Source of the DNA: an uncultured Sphingomonas sp.
GTDB taxonomy: Bacteria > Pseudomonadota > Alphaproteobacteria > Sphingomonadales > Sphingomonadaceae
Assembly (NCBI GenBank): GCA_934555855.1
Contig: CAKTFL010000033.1
Span: 1 to 10,799, forward strand
DNA length: 10,799 nt
Reading direction: 5' to 3'
The notes under the pieces are model-generated. The model was not told the origin of the DNA and did not search any database. It saw only the letters and a program-made list of their open reading frames with translations. The position numbers and the translations under genes are program-made. Within the stretch, counting starts at the first letter, position 1. Each line of letters starts with the position of its first letter. Below, one piece after another: positions 1-6,116 of the stretch.

Positions 1-173
1 TCACCCCCGACGAGGCCGCGCTCGCCCGTGCCCGCGCGATCGTCGCGGCGTTCGCGGCGGCGCCGGGTCAGGGCGCGCTCCAGCTCGACGGGCGCATGGT
101 CGACGCGCCGCATCTGAAGCAGGCAAGAAGACTTCTGGAAAGCGCCAACTACCCCAGACACTCAGACGGCTAG
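1..173 (+). CDS. CoA-ester lyase (HpcH/HpaI aldolase / citrate lyase beta-like), 3' end only
   Basis: Only the last 56 codons are in the window (frame begins at base 3, stop TAG at 171-173). The peptide starts TPDEAALARARAIVAAF and continues with GALQLDGRMVDAPHLKQARR, which matches the C-terminal helical end of CitE-like proteins: a helix carrying 'A..IV.AF', then 'G.G....DG.MVD.PH...A..LL'. Members of this family are TIM-barrel enzymes that cleave or form C-C bonds in CoA esters such as citryl-, malyl- or methylmalyl-CoA. The catalytic and metal-binding residues lie in the missing N-terminal part, so substrate cannot be assigned. The gene converges on the chemoreceptor gene, with 35 bases between the two stops. 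Confidence 0.8.
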   Translation, partial: TPDEAALARARAIVAAFAAAPGQGALQLDGRMVDAPHLKQARRLLESANYPRHSDG

Positions 174-179
174 CGACCC

Positions 180-205
180 GCGCGGCCGGCAGGGTGTGCC
201 CGCGC
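180..205. terminator. GC-rich hairpin between convergent genes
   Basis: GCGCG (180-184) pairs with CGCGC (201-205), and GGCA (188-191) pairs with TGCC (197-200) around a 5-base loop, leaving a 3-base bulge at 185-187. It fills most of the 35-base gap between the stops of the lyase and chemoreceptor genes, where a shared terminator would be expected. Neither side has a T-tract, so it is not a standard intrinsic terminator. Confidence 0.3.
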
Positions 206-208
206 CGA

Positions 209-1642
209 TCAGAATTCCGACCAGTCGTCCTCGCTCGCCATCGCCGCCGCTGCGCCACCGCCGGCGACCTTGCGACGCTTGGCGCCCGTCATGATCCGAC
301 CAGCGTCCGCGGCGCGGGCTTGGAGCTGATGAATCATCGGAACGACGGCCCGGCTCTGCTCCCCATCCTGATCGAGCGTGAAGCGGGCGACCTGAGCCGC
401 GAGCGCGCCGGCCTCATCGGCCAGGCTGCGCGCGGCGGCGGTGGCCTCCTCGACCATGGCGGCATTCTGCTGGGTCATGCCGTCCATTTCCGTCACGGCC
501 GTGTTGACCTGCTGAAGGCCGTTGGCCTGCTGCTCGGCGGATGCCGCGATGGTGCCGATCAGCGTGCTGATCTCGCCGATCCGGCCGATGATCCGCTCCA
601 GTGCGGCGCCGGTCTCGCTGACCAGCCGCACCCCCGCCTCCACCTGATCGGTCGAGGCCAGGATCTTGGTCTTCACGTCCTTGGCGGCATCGGCGGACCG
701 CTGCGCCAGCGCGCGAACTTCCGAGGCCACCACGGCGAAACCCTTCCCCGCGTCACCCGCGCGCGCCGCCTCGACGCCCGCGTTGAGCGCCAAGAGGTTG
801 GTCTGAAAGGCGATGCCGTCGATCACGGAAATGATGTCGGAAATTTCCGAAGACGCCCGCTCGATGCCGTTCATGGCGTCCACGGCGCGTGCGACCACCT
901 CGCCGGACTGCTCGGCCTCGGTGCGGGCCATCGTGACCACCGAGTTGGCCCGCACCGCCCCGGCCGCCGTCTCGCGAACGGTGCCGGTGATCTCGTCCAT
1001 CGCGGCCGCGGTCTGCTCAAGGCTCGCCGCCTGCTGCTCGGTACGCTGGGACAGGTCGTCCGACGCCTGGCGAATGTCGCTGGCGCCATTGTTGATGCCG
1101 GACGCAGCGTGGGAGACCGCACCCAATGCCGCCGCGACCACCTCCATGGCATGGTTATAGTCGAGGCGAAGCCGCTCATATCCATCGGGAAAGGGTTCGG
1201 TGATGCGGAACGTGAGGTCGTTCTGGGCGAGCCGGCCGAGCCCGGTGCCCAGTTCCTCGACCACGTGCTGCTGGCGAGCGCCAGCGGCCGCGACCGCTTC
1301 GCCGTTGCGGCGGAACACATCCATCGACCGGATCATGCGGCCGACACAGTCGCGATGATCGCCATGGGCGATGGGCGTGGTCAGGTCGCCCGCCGCGATC
1401 CCCTCCATGCGGACCACCGTGTTCACATAAGGATCGCAGATCAGCGTCTTGGCGACAGTTCCGACCAACGCCGTGAAACCAACCGCTGCGATCGCCAGAC
1501 CCAGCAGCAGCGCGGGAGACGCGGCGGCGTTCAGGGCGAGCCATGTCGTGCCGGCGGGAACCGCAGCCGATGCAACATAAATCATCCGCAGAATGTCGAA
1601 TTTCCGCCGGATCGGGGCGTGCTTGTGGAACCAGTCGAACAT
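209..1642 (-). CDS. Methyl-accepting chemotaxis protein without a periplasmic sensor domain
   Basis: A 477-residue chemoreceptor that would signal to CheA/CheW. Two hydrophobic segments (about 20-39 and 43-66) form a hairpin with almost no loop, so there is no periplasmic ligand-binding domain. A HAMP domain follows (about 67-119; PYVNTVVRMEGIAAGDLT), then a second HAMP-like stretch (about 125-175; LGRLAQNDLTFRI), then the coiled-coil signalling domain. Its hairpin tip is at about 270-310 (VIDGIAFQTNLLALNAGVEA), the conserved CheA/CheW contact. The protein ends in DWSEF (473-477), fitting the aromatic-x-x-aromatic pentapeptide that tethers CheR/CheB. The ATG at 1642 is preferred because it begins the usual MFDWF..APIR segment of this subfamily. 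GAGGAAGGA (1654-1662) and GGGAAG (1646-1651) lie upstream as possible ribosome sites. It lies 105 bases after the response regulator gene on the same strand. No other che genes are visible. Confidence 0.95.
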   Translation of the reverse strand: MFDWFHKHAPIRRKFDILRMIYVASAAVPAGTTWLALNAAASPALLLGLAIAAVGFTALVGTVAKTLICDPYVNTVVRMEGIAAGDLTTPIAHGDHRDCVGRMIRSMDVFRRNGEAVAAAGARQQHVVEELGTGLGRLAQNDLTFRITEPFPDGYERLRLDYNHAMEVVAAALGAVSHAASGINNGASDIRQASDDLSQRTEQQAASLEQTAAAMDEITGTVRETAAGAVRANSVVTMARTEAEQSGEVVARAVDAMNGIERASSEISDIISVIDGIAFQTNLLALNAGVEAARAGDAGKGFAVVASEVRALAQRSADAAKDVKTKILASTDQVEAGVRLVSETGAALERIIGRIGEISTLIGTIAASAEQQANGLQQVNTAVTEMDGMTQQNAAMVEEATAAARSLADEAGALAAQVARFTLDQDGEQSRAVVPMIHQLQARAADAGRIMTGAKRRKVAGGGAAAAMASEDDWSEF

Positions 1643-1660
1643 GAACTTCCCAATCCTTCC

Positions 1661-1747
1661 TCAAGCGGCCGCGAGCGCCGGGTCCGTCGCGTATGCAACG
1701 ACCGCGATGAGGTAGAACAGGATGGTAAGATTGGCGTTGGTGACGCC
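1661..1747 (-). pseudogene. Coding-like 28-codon segment between regulator and chemoreceptor, no start codon
   Basis: Directly after the TAG stop of the response regulator (1748-1750), the same frame stays open for 28 codons to a TGA at 1661-1663, then runs on in frame into the chemoreceptor ATG. It encodes a hydrophobic helix (NLTILFYLIAVVAYA) followed by DPALAAA. Counting GC by codon position gives 19/28, 13/28 and 24/28, the pattern of a real gene in a GC-rich genome. It has no ATG, GTG or TTG, so it cannot be an ordinary small gene. It may be the relic of a membrane protein's C-terminus, a product of stop readthrough, or chance. The function is not recognised. Its TGA overlaps the GAGGAAGGA upstream of the chemoreceptor. 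Confidence 0.35.
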
Positions 1748-2377
1748 CTAGTGGTTTACCGCATGAGGTGCCGGCCGGTGAACGGCCAGGGCAGCCCGGA
1801 CGAGCGCGGCGACGGAGGTGACCTCCAGCTTGTTCATCAGGCTGGCACGATGCACCTCGACGGTACGCAGGCTGATCTCCAGCCGCTCGGCAATCTGCTT
1901 GTTGCTGCACCCCTCGAGCACGATGTCCAGCACTTCCCGCTCCCGACGGCTGAGGCGGTCGAAGCGCTGGCGGGCATCACGGCTTCGCTCCACCTCGGCC
2001 TGACGTCGCTCCAGCTGGCGATGCGATTCATCGACGGCCGCGAACAGCTGCTCGGGCCGACACGGCTTTTCCAGATAATCGACGGCACCCAGCTTCATCG
2101 CCCGAACCGCGGACGGAACGTCACCATGTCCGGTCAGGACCACCATCGGCCATCTGTCCTGCCGAAGCGCGACCCGCTCCATCAGGTCGATCCCGTTCAT
2201 GTCGGGCAGCAGGAGATCGACAAGGACGCAGCCCGGTTCGTGATGGTCAAGCGCCGTCAGAAACGCGTCGCCCGATCTGAAGGGAACAAGATGCAGGCCG
2301 CCCCGCGTCTGCAGCAGCGCACGCAGCGATTCGCGCACCGCGACCTCATCCTCGACGATGTAAACGAAACGGCTCAT
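1748..2377 (-). CDS. FixJ/NarL-type response regulator (receiver + LuxR-type HTH)
   Basis: A 209-residue two-component response regulator, expected to bind DNA when phosphorylated by the kinase encoded just upstream. The receiver domain (about 3-118) has acidic residues E9 and D10, phospho-acceptor D54 (in VLVDLLLPDMNG), T82 (VVLTGHGD) and K104 (LEKPC). A charged linker (119-138) leads to a LuxR-type helix-turn-helix (about 139-196), with LSRREREVLDIVLEGCSNKQ and the recognition-helix motif SLRTVEVHRASLMNKL. These are FixJ-family features. The start overlaps the kinase stop as ATGA (2374-2377), so the two are probably translationally coupled. The frame also continues open after the TAG stop (see 1661-1747). 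Target genes cannot be read from the sequence; the chemoreceptor downstream is an obvious candidate by position only. Confidence 0.94.
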   Translation of the reverse strand: MSRFVYIVEDEVAVRESLRALLQTRGGLHLVPFRSGDAFLTALDHHEPGCVLVDLLLPDMNGIDLMERVALRQDRWPMVVLTGHGDVPSAVRAMKLGAVDYLEKPCRPEQLFAAVDESHRQLERRQAEVERSRDARQRFDRLSRREREVLDIVLEGCSNKQIAERLEISLRTVEVHRASLMNKLEVTSVAALVRAALAVHRPAPHAVNH

Positions 2378-3579
2378 GCATCGTCCTCGACAGGATCAAT
2401 GGGAAAAAGGAAGCAGATGCGAGCGCCCCCGTCCGGAGCGCTGCCGAACGAGATGTGCCCTCCATTTTCCTCCATGATGTGGCGGCAGATCGCCAGGCCC
2501 GCGCCCATCCCATGGGGTTGGGCCATGGAGGGAAAGGGCCGGTGCAATGCTTCCAGCGTTTCGGCGGAGAAGCCGGGACCGGCGTCGCTGACGGAGACCT
2601 CGACCTGCCCTGCGTGCCGCCTGGCCCCGATGGTGATCCTCCGCTCTGCGCGCGGCAAGGTCGCCATCGCTCCCATCGCGTTGTGCAACACGTTGACAAG
2701 GGCCTGCTGGATCTGAACCCGGTCGGCGAAGATGCTGAGACCGGCATCGATATCCAGCACCAGGTCAACGCTGCCGCGTGCGCCGGGCAGCGCCAGCAGC
2801 AGGGCGTCGTTCACCAGCATTCCGACCGACAGCCATTCGGCCAGACGATCCTCACCGGACAGGAAGCTTCGCAGGCGCCGGATGATATCGCCCGCCCGTT
2901 CGATCTGGCCGGCGGCGCGATCTGCATGATCGAGCAAGGCCCCGGTGTCTGCCGCCGCCGCATCGATCTTCAGCGCGCCAAGATAGTTCGCGGCAGCCGA
3001 GAGCGGCTGGTTGAGTTCATGAGCGAGCCCGACCGCTACCGCCCCGAGCGCATCGAGCCGCCCCCGACGCAGAAACTGATGGCGCAGGTGCCGCAGGTGC
3101 CGCAAGTCCCGTGCGGCTCGCACATTCTCGGTCACGTCCCGCACGGCGCCCAGCACCCGCTCCAGGCGACCATGCGCGTCATAGACGCAATGGCCGACAG
3201 CCTCCATCACCCGAACAGGCGTGGACGGGCGCGATCGATACCGGAATCGCAGGCTCGTGGCTCGATCGCCGACCAGCCTCGCCGCTTCCTGGACGAGCAT
3301 TCGCGCGTCGTCGAGCACGACGAAGCGGTACCATTGGCCAAAGCTGCGGAGCTTGCCCGCGGGCAGGCCCATGCGTTCTTCCGCGCCCGCGCTCCATTCC
3401 AGCCGGTCATCGCGAACATGCCAGCTAAAAAAGCTGATCTCGTTGGCTTCGGCGACGATGTCCAGCCACGGAGCAAGCTCCGTCGCGGCGCTCACATCCC
3501 ACATCACCCCAGGCTGGGAGGTGCATCGCACGTCGCCCTGAGGCCCGTCGACCGTCGATGACAGGACGGCGTTCACCAT
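2374..3579 (-). CDS. Soluble PAS-domain sensor histidine kinase, FixL-like class
   Basis: A 401-residue kinase with no membrane helix, so it is probably cytosolic. A PAS_3-type domain covers about 45-150 (ISFFSWHVRDDRLEWSAGAE to VLGAVRDVTE). A short coiled linker containing HLRHLRH (161-167) follows. The dimerisation/phospho-acceptor domain has H187 in VGLAHELNQPLSAAANYL, the FixL/DctB-like form. The ATP-binding domain has the N box (LVNVLHNAMGAM, N300), G1 box (SDAGPGF, D332) and G2 box (GMGAGLAI, 357-364). The signal sensed is unknown; I see no decisive heme-binding signature. The ATG at 3579 has only a weak ribosome site (GGGA). The gene leads an operon with the FixJ-type regulator (ATGA overlap) and probably the chemoreceptor, and a promoter-like sequence lies about 200 bases upstream. 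Confidence 0.93.
   Translation of the reverse strand: MVNAVLSSTVDGPQGDVRCTSQPGVMWDVSAATELAPWLDIVAEANEISFFSWHVRDDRLEWSAGAEERMGLPAGKLRSFGQWYRFVVLDDARMLVQEAARLVGDRATSLRFRYRSRPSTPVRVMEAVGHCVYDAHGRLERVLGAVRDVTENVRAARDLRHLRHLRHQFLRRGRLDALGAVAVGLAHELNQPLSAAANYLGALKIDAAAADTGALLDHADRAAGQIERAGDIIRRLRSFLSGEDRLAEWLSVGMLVNDALLLALPGARGSVDLVLDIDAGLSIFADRVQIQQALVNVLHNAMGAMATLPRAERRITIGARRHAGQVEVSVSDAGPGFSAETLEALHRPFPSMAQPHGMGAGLAICRHIMEENGGHISFGSAPDGGARICFLFPIDPVEDDA
3083..3109. repeat. Three tandem 9-bp units inside the kinase gene
   Basis: On the + strand, CGCAGGTGC occurs twice in a row (3083-3091, 3092-3100), followed by the degenerate copy CGCAAGTCC (3101-3109). The units keep the reading frame and encode the repeated LRH triplets of the linker between the PAS and phospho-acceptor domains. 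Each unit gained or lost would add or remove three residues of that coiled linker. Confidence 0.85.
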
Positions 3580-3747
3580 GAGGGGTTCCCGACACGCGGG
3601 CGAGGCGCAGCCCCCATATGATCGAGGGATGAGCGACTAACGAACGCCCGACATAGCGGGACAGAAGGCAACCCATACGGTGAACAGTTCATCTATCCGA
3701 CCCGTAATCCCCAACGCCGGCAACTCATGTTCTACTTGACGCCTGTT

Positions 3748-3768
3748 TTCAGCCATCTGAATCATCAG
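3748..3768. promoter_or_regulatory. Alternating dyad elements in the kinase leader, possible operator
   Basis: TTCAG-N4-CTGAA (3748-3761) is a perfect 5-4-5 dyad. A further TCAG at 3765-3768 makes three half-sites (TCAG, CTGA, TCAG) whose starts are exactly 8 bases apart. It lies about 20-35 bases downstream of the predicted transcription start, a position that would favour repression. The 5-4-5 geometry resembles sites of CRP/FNR-family regulators, but the half-site sequence is not one I recognise. The regulator is unknown. Confidence 0.3.
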
Positions 3769-3788
3769 CTAGGGCGGACACATCCTGT

Positions 3789-3816
3789 TTTATAATACAA
3801 AAGAAAATTACGTCAA
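3789..3816 (-). promoter_or_regulatory. Sigma70-like promoter for the kinase-regulator-chemoreceptor operon
   Basis: Read on the minus strand, TTGACG (3811-3816) is followed by a 16-base spacer and TATAAA (3789-3794), close to the TTGACA/TATAAT consensus and the best promoter match I find in the window. Transcription would begin near 3782, giving a leader of about 200 bases before the kinase ATG at 3579. The same AT-rich stretch contains TATAAT on the + strand (3791-3796), but without a -35 box and with no gene to serve. Confidence 0.55.
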
Positions 3817-3881
3817 AATGTATCGTATACTGGCGACGCAGGATCTGTCCCATATAGTATCACCTGCGAGCATGAGTTCGT

Positions 3882-5018
3882 TCAGCTGCCGTGACCAGGC
3901 GCCAACACCAGTTCGTCTGCAGACGGTCCCGGCCGGCCACCTGACCATCGCCATGCCCTGGCGAAAGCGCGCCCTGCCAAGGCCGAGAAGCCGGGCCTGA
4001 GCAGCAGCCAATCGCGAATTGCGACACCCGGGACGGCGCCCATTAGCTGCTTGTAGCCGCTATCCCCCGCTCCCCAATCGACCAGCCTGATATCGCGCGC
4101 GCGCGCGTCCGCCAGGTCGCGATACTGGAGCAGCTTGCCCGGCGAATGCTTGCGGAACCGGGGATCATAGCTGTTGGCGATCGCATAGCGCAGCGCGCCG
4201 GTGTCGAGGTTGAAGGAAAATGCGGCGGGTCGCTCGCCGACGCTCAACACTGCCGCGCTCATCATGCCGGCCAGCACGGGATCAGCGGCGGCCGCACGCC
4301 AGAATGCGCCATGACTGCGGGCAGTGAATTTCGCGTCCTCGCCTCCGGTGCGGGTCGCGATCCAGCTCGCGTCTTCGATCTCGGCGCACCTGTCGAACAG
4401 GTCTCCCTTCCAATCCCCCCCGCCGGCAAGGCGCCATTCCAGCGCGCCGTGGCTGGCGAGGTGTTTTTCGTGAAAGCGGTTTTTTCGCAGCGTGGAGCCC
4501 CGCGGCCACTGGCCGTCCGCCTCCATTGCCTCCATGTCGAGCAGCCAGCTCGTCGCGACCAAGCGGTCGATAGCCGCCCACCCCTTGGCGCGCGCCGTGC
4601 TCACCAGCGCCGAAGCCGCCGGATCGCCGTCGTAAACCGGCCCGATGCGAAGTCCGCGCACCTCCCCGGCCAGGGCATCCAGCGCCGCGTCCCAGCTTGC
4701 GCGCGACAGATGCTCCGCCACGGGAAAACTCCGAAACGGCCAATAGCATCCCGGCACTGCGGCCAGTCCCAGGATCGCCGGGCCGAGCGGCACCAGGGGA
4801 ATAGCCAGCACCGCCGCCGTACCCTGTTCTACCAACACCGTCCGCGGTTCACCGCCATAGGCCGCGATTGCTGCCGCGAACCAGCCGTGGCGCAGGAAGC
4901 GGTGGCTGTGCGCCGCCCGCTCCGCCACCTCGTCGATCGCGGTGGATAGCCCCTCGACGATCCGGGTGCGGGGATCGGCGGCAATGCGAAAGGCGCTGGA
5001 CGGAGTGAAGCTGCTCAC
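3882..5018 (-). CDS. CelD/BcsL-type acyltransferase (BioF2-like, GNAT fold)
   Basis: A 378-residue protein of the Acetyltransf_6 (BioF2-like) group, whose members transfer acyl groups from CoA and are often linked to polysaccharide or cell-surface modification. The family core is at about 160-325. TLRKNRFHEKHLASHG (176-191) resembles the usual 'R..RR..RRL...G' motif. ALRYAIANSYDPRFRKHSPG (275-294) and the DWGAGDSGYK motif (314-323) match the conserved acyl-CoA-binding half. No signal peptide or clear membrane helix is seen. The start is GTG at 5018, with no good ribosome site; no better in-frame start is visible nearby. It stands alone on its strand, divergent from the DUF2721 gene and not next to any polysaccharide cluster, so its substrate is open. 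The coding sequence contains a (CG)7 tract at 4094-4107. Confidence 0.85.
   Translation of the reverse strand: MSSFTPSSAFRIAADPRTRIVEGLSTAIDEVAERAAHSHRFLRHGWFAAAIAAYGGEPRTVLVEQGTAAVLAIPLVPLGPAILGLAAVPGCYWPFRSFPVAEHLSRASWDAALDALAGEVRGLRIGPVYDGDPAASALVSTARAKGWAAIDRLVATSWLLDMEAMEADGQWPRGSTLRKNRFHEKHLASHGALEWRLAGGGDWKGDLFDRCAEIEDASWIATRTGGEDAKFTARSHGAFWRAAAADPVLAGMMSAAVLSVGERPAAFSFNLDTGALRYAIANSYDPRFRKHSPGKLLQYRDLADARARDIRLVDWGAGDSGYKQLMGAVPGVAIRDWLLLRPGFSALAGRAFARAWRWSGGRPGPSADELVLAPGHGS
4094..4107. repeat. (CG)7 dinucleotide tract inside the acyltransferase gene
   Basis: Fourteen bases of pure CG alternation encode the Ala-Arg-Ala-Arg at residues 305-308, just before the conserved DWGAGDSGYK motif. 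Slippage by one unit would shift the frame and remove the C-terminal conserved motif. In a genome this rich in GC, such a tract can also arise by chance. Confidence 0.8.
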
Positions 5019-5071
5019 GCGGCGGGCGTTAGCAACATTCGGTTACCAAGCCGTGCAGCTGGCGGTCGCCC

Positions 5072-5091
5072 GCTTGCCACCGGCGGCAAGC
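5072..5091. repeat. Inverted repeat between divergent acyltransferase and DUF2721 genes
   Basis: GCTTGCC (5072-5078) and GGCAAGC (5085-5091) form a perfect 7-bp stem with a 6-base loop. It sits in the 92-base gap between two divergent starts, 19 bases upstream of the DUF2721 ATG, where an operator or a leader hairpin would be expected. No regulator is recognised. Confidence 0.4.
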
Positions 5092-5110
5092 TTGCTTAGC
5101 CCTGTCGTTG

Positions 5111-5572
5111 ATGCCGACCTTTGCGCCGACCGTCTCCACCATTGCCGAAACGATCCAGCTGTCGCTGTCGCCGGTGTTCATGCTGGCGGGTATCGGCGCC
5201 ATCCTGAACATGCTGGTCGGCCGCCTGTCCCGCGTGGTCGACCGGGCTCGGGTGCTGGAAACGCTGCATCCCCGATCGGCCGGGCCGGAGCACGACCGCC
5301 ATGTCTGGGAGCTGCAGCTGCTCGACCGGCGGATGCACATCATCAACGCCGCGCTCGCCCTGGTGACGCTCAGCGCCGTCATGACCTGCCTCGTCGTCGC
5401 GCTGTTGTTCGTGGCGGAGCTCATTCACCTGCGGATCGGCCGCTATCTCGCGATGGCGTTCATCCTGGCGATGGCGCTGCTGATCCTGGGCCTTGCCTGC
5501 TTCATGCTGGAGGTCAGGTGGTCGATCCGTGCCATCCGCATCCGTCCCGAACTACTGCGAAAGGCGCAATGA
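5111..5572 (+). CDS. DUF2721 family membrane protein
   Basis: A 153-residue inner-membrane protein of unknown function, recognised as DUF2721-like from its layout. A first hydrophobic segment is at about 20-38 (SPVFMLAGIGAILNMLVGRL). A charged loop with RLSRVVDRARVLE and ELQLLDRRMHIINAAL follows, then two further helices (about 77-104 and 112-133). I chose ATG at 5111; a TTG immediately before it (5108) is in frame but less likely. Neither has a Shine-Dalgarno sequence. The stop overlaps the next gene's start (ATGA at 5569-5572), so the two are probably co-translated. It is divergent from the acyltransferase gene. Confidence 0.85.
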   Translation: MPTFAPTVSTIAETIQLSLSPVFMLAGIGAILNMLVGRLSRVVDRARVLETLHPRSAGPEHDRHVWELQLLDRRMHIINAALALVTLSAVMTCLVVALLFVAELIHLRIGRYLAMAFILAMALLILGLACFMLEVRWSIRAIRIRPELLRKAQ

Positions 5573-5961
5573 TCGAGAAACGGTTGTTGCAGCTGGCGGT
5601 GGCGCTGGCCTGCCTGGTGCCGCTCGCGACCGGAAGCCTCGGCGTGCTTTCCGGGCCGGCCTTTCTCGCGCAGCCCCCGGCCGTGCCGCGCGATCTGGAC
5701 AGCCACTTTCGATACCTGTCCGGCATCTTCCTGGGCGTGGGGATCGCGTTCACGACCTGCATCCCGACGATCGAGGCTAAAGGCCCGCGCTTTCGCCTGC
5801 TCGGCGCATTCGTCGTGGCAGGCGGTCTGGCGCGGCTTGCCAGCGTCGCGGCGGTGGGCGTTCCGTCCGGCGGGCACCTGTTCGGGCTCGTGATGGAGCT
5901 GGGCGTAGTCCCCGTGCTGTTGCTCTGGCAGGCGAGCGTGGCGCGCCGGCTCCCTGCCTGA
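5569..5961 (+). CDS. DUF4345 family membrane protein
   Basis: A 130-residue integral membrane protein with four predicted helices (about 5-27, 47-66, 76-96 and 104-122). The motifs DSHFRYLSGIFLGVGIAF (44-61), IPTIE (65-69) and VVAGGLARLAS (82-92) are typical of DUF4345, whose function is unknown. It begins inside the stop of the DUF2721 gene (ATGA overlap), so the two form an operon and may act together in the membrane; this last point is inference from position only. Confidence 0.87.
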   Translation: MIEKRLLQLAVALACLVPLATGSLGVLSGPAFLAQPPAVPRDLDSHFRYLSGIFLGVGIAFTTCIPTIEAKGPRFRLLGAFVVAGGLARLASVAAVGVPSGGHLFGLVMELGVVPVLLLWQASVARRLPA

Positions 5962-5989
5962 ACGAGCTATTCCCATGCGCCCGGACCGA

Positions 5990-6009
5990 CGCCAATCCAA
6001 GCATTGGCG
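5990..6009. terminator. Inverted repeat after the DUF2721-DUF4345 operon
   Basis: CGCCAAT (5990-5996) and ATTGGCG (6003-6009) form a perfect 7-bp stem with a 6-base loop, 28 bases after the DUF4345 stop. No T-tract follows, so it could be a weak terminator or a protein-binding site upstream of the hydrolase gene at 6117. The rest of the gap to 6116 shows no convincing promoter. Confidence 0.35.
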
Positions 6010-6116
6010 GCCGAAACATCACAACTTAGGTTAGCCGTCGCGGGACCCGCCATCACGGCCGAGCGTTTGCACTGCCTCGGGTCAGTAGGGACAGCCCTGG
6101 ACAGCAGGAACGCCAT

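Larger units (their letters stand above)
3580..3881. other. 302-base intergenic region upstream of the kinase operon
   Basis: This gap separates two minus-strand genes, the acyltransferase and the kinase. The part at 3781-3865 is clearly AT-rich compared with everything around it and holds the promoter-like elements listed separately. The remaining bases, about 200, would be the kinase mRNA leader. Inside it are the 11-base palindrome TGAACAGTTCA (3681-3691) and the alternating TCAG/CTGA elements at 3748-3768. I see no convincing gene. A short frame on the + strand from 3818 runs antisense into the acyltransferase and looks accidental. Confidence 0.6.

Noticed and set aside
194..2716. Very long open frame (840 codons) on the + strand.
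   Set aside because: It lies exactly opposite the chemoreceptor, regulator and part of the kinase, in codon register with the first two. Its product is rich in Gly, Arg, His and Asp with no domain, as expected for the antisense of GC-rich genes. The minus-strand genes have full family motifs.
2455..3561. Long + strand open frame opposite the kinase.
   Set aside because: Antisense to a clear histidine kinase; no recognisable domain and low-complexity composition.
3425..3676. 83-codon minus-strand frame starting in the kinase leader.
   Set aside because: It overlaps the kinase in another frame, has no ribosome site and no recognisable feature.
3791..3796. Perfect TATAAT on the + strand.
   Set aside because: No -35 box at a suitable distance and no + strand gene downstream; the same AT-rich block is better explained by the minus-strand promoter.
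4146..4949. Long + strand open frame opposite the acyltransferase.
   Set aside because: No motif seen; the minus-strand gene carries the conserved acyltransferase signatures.
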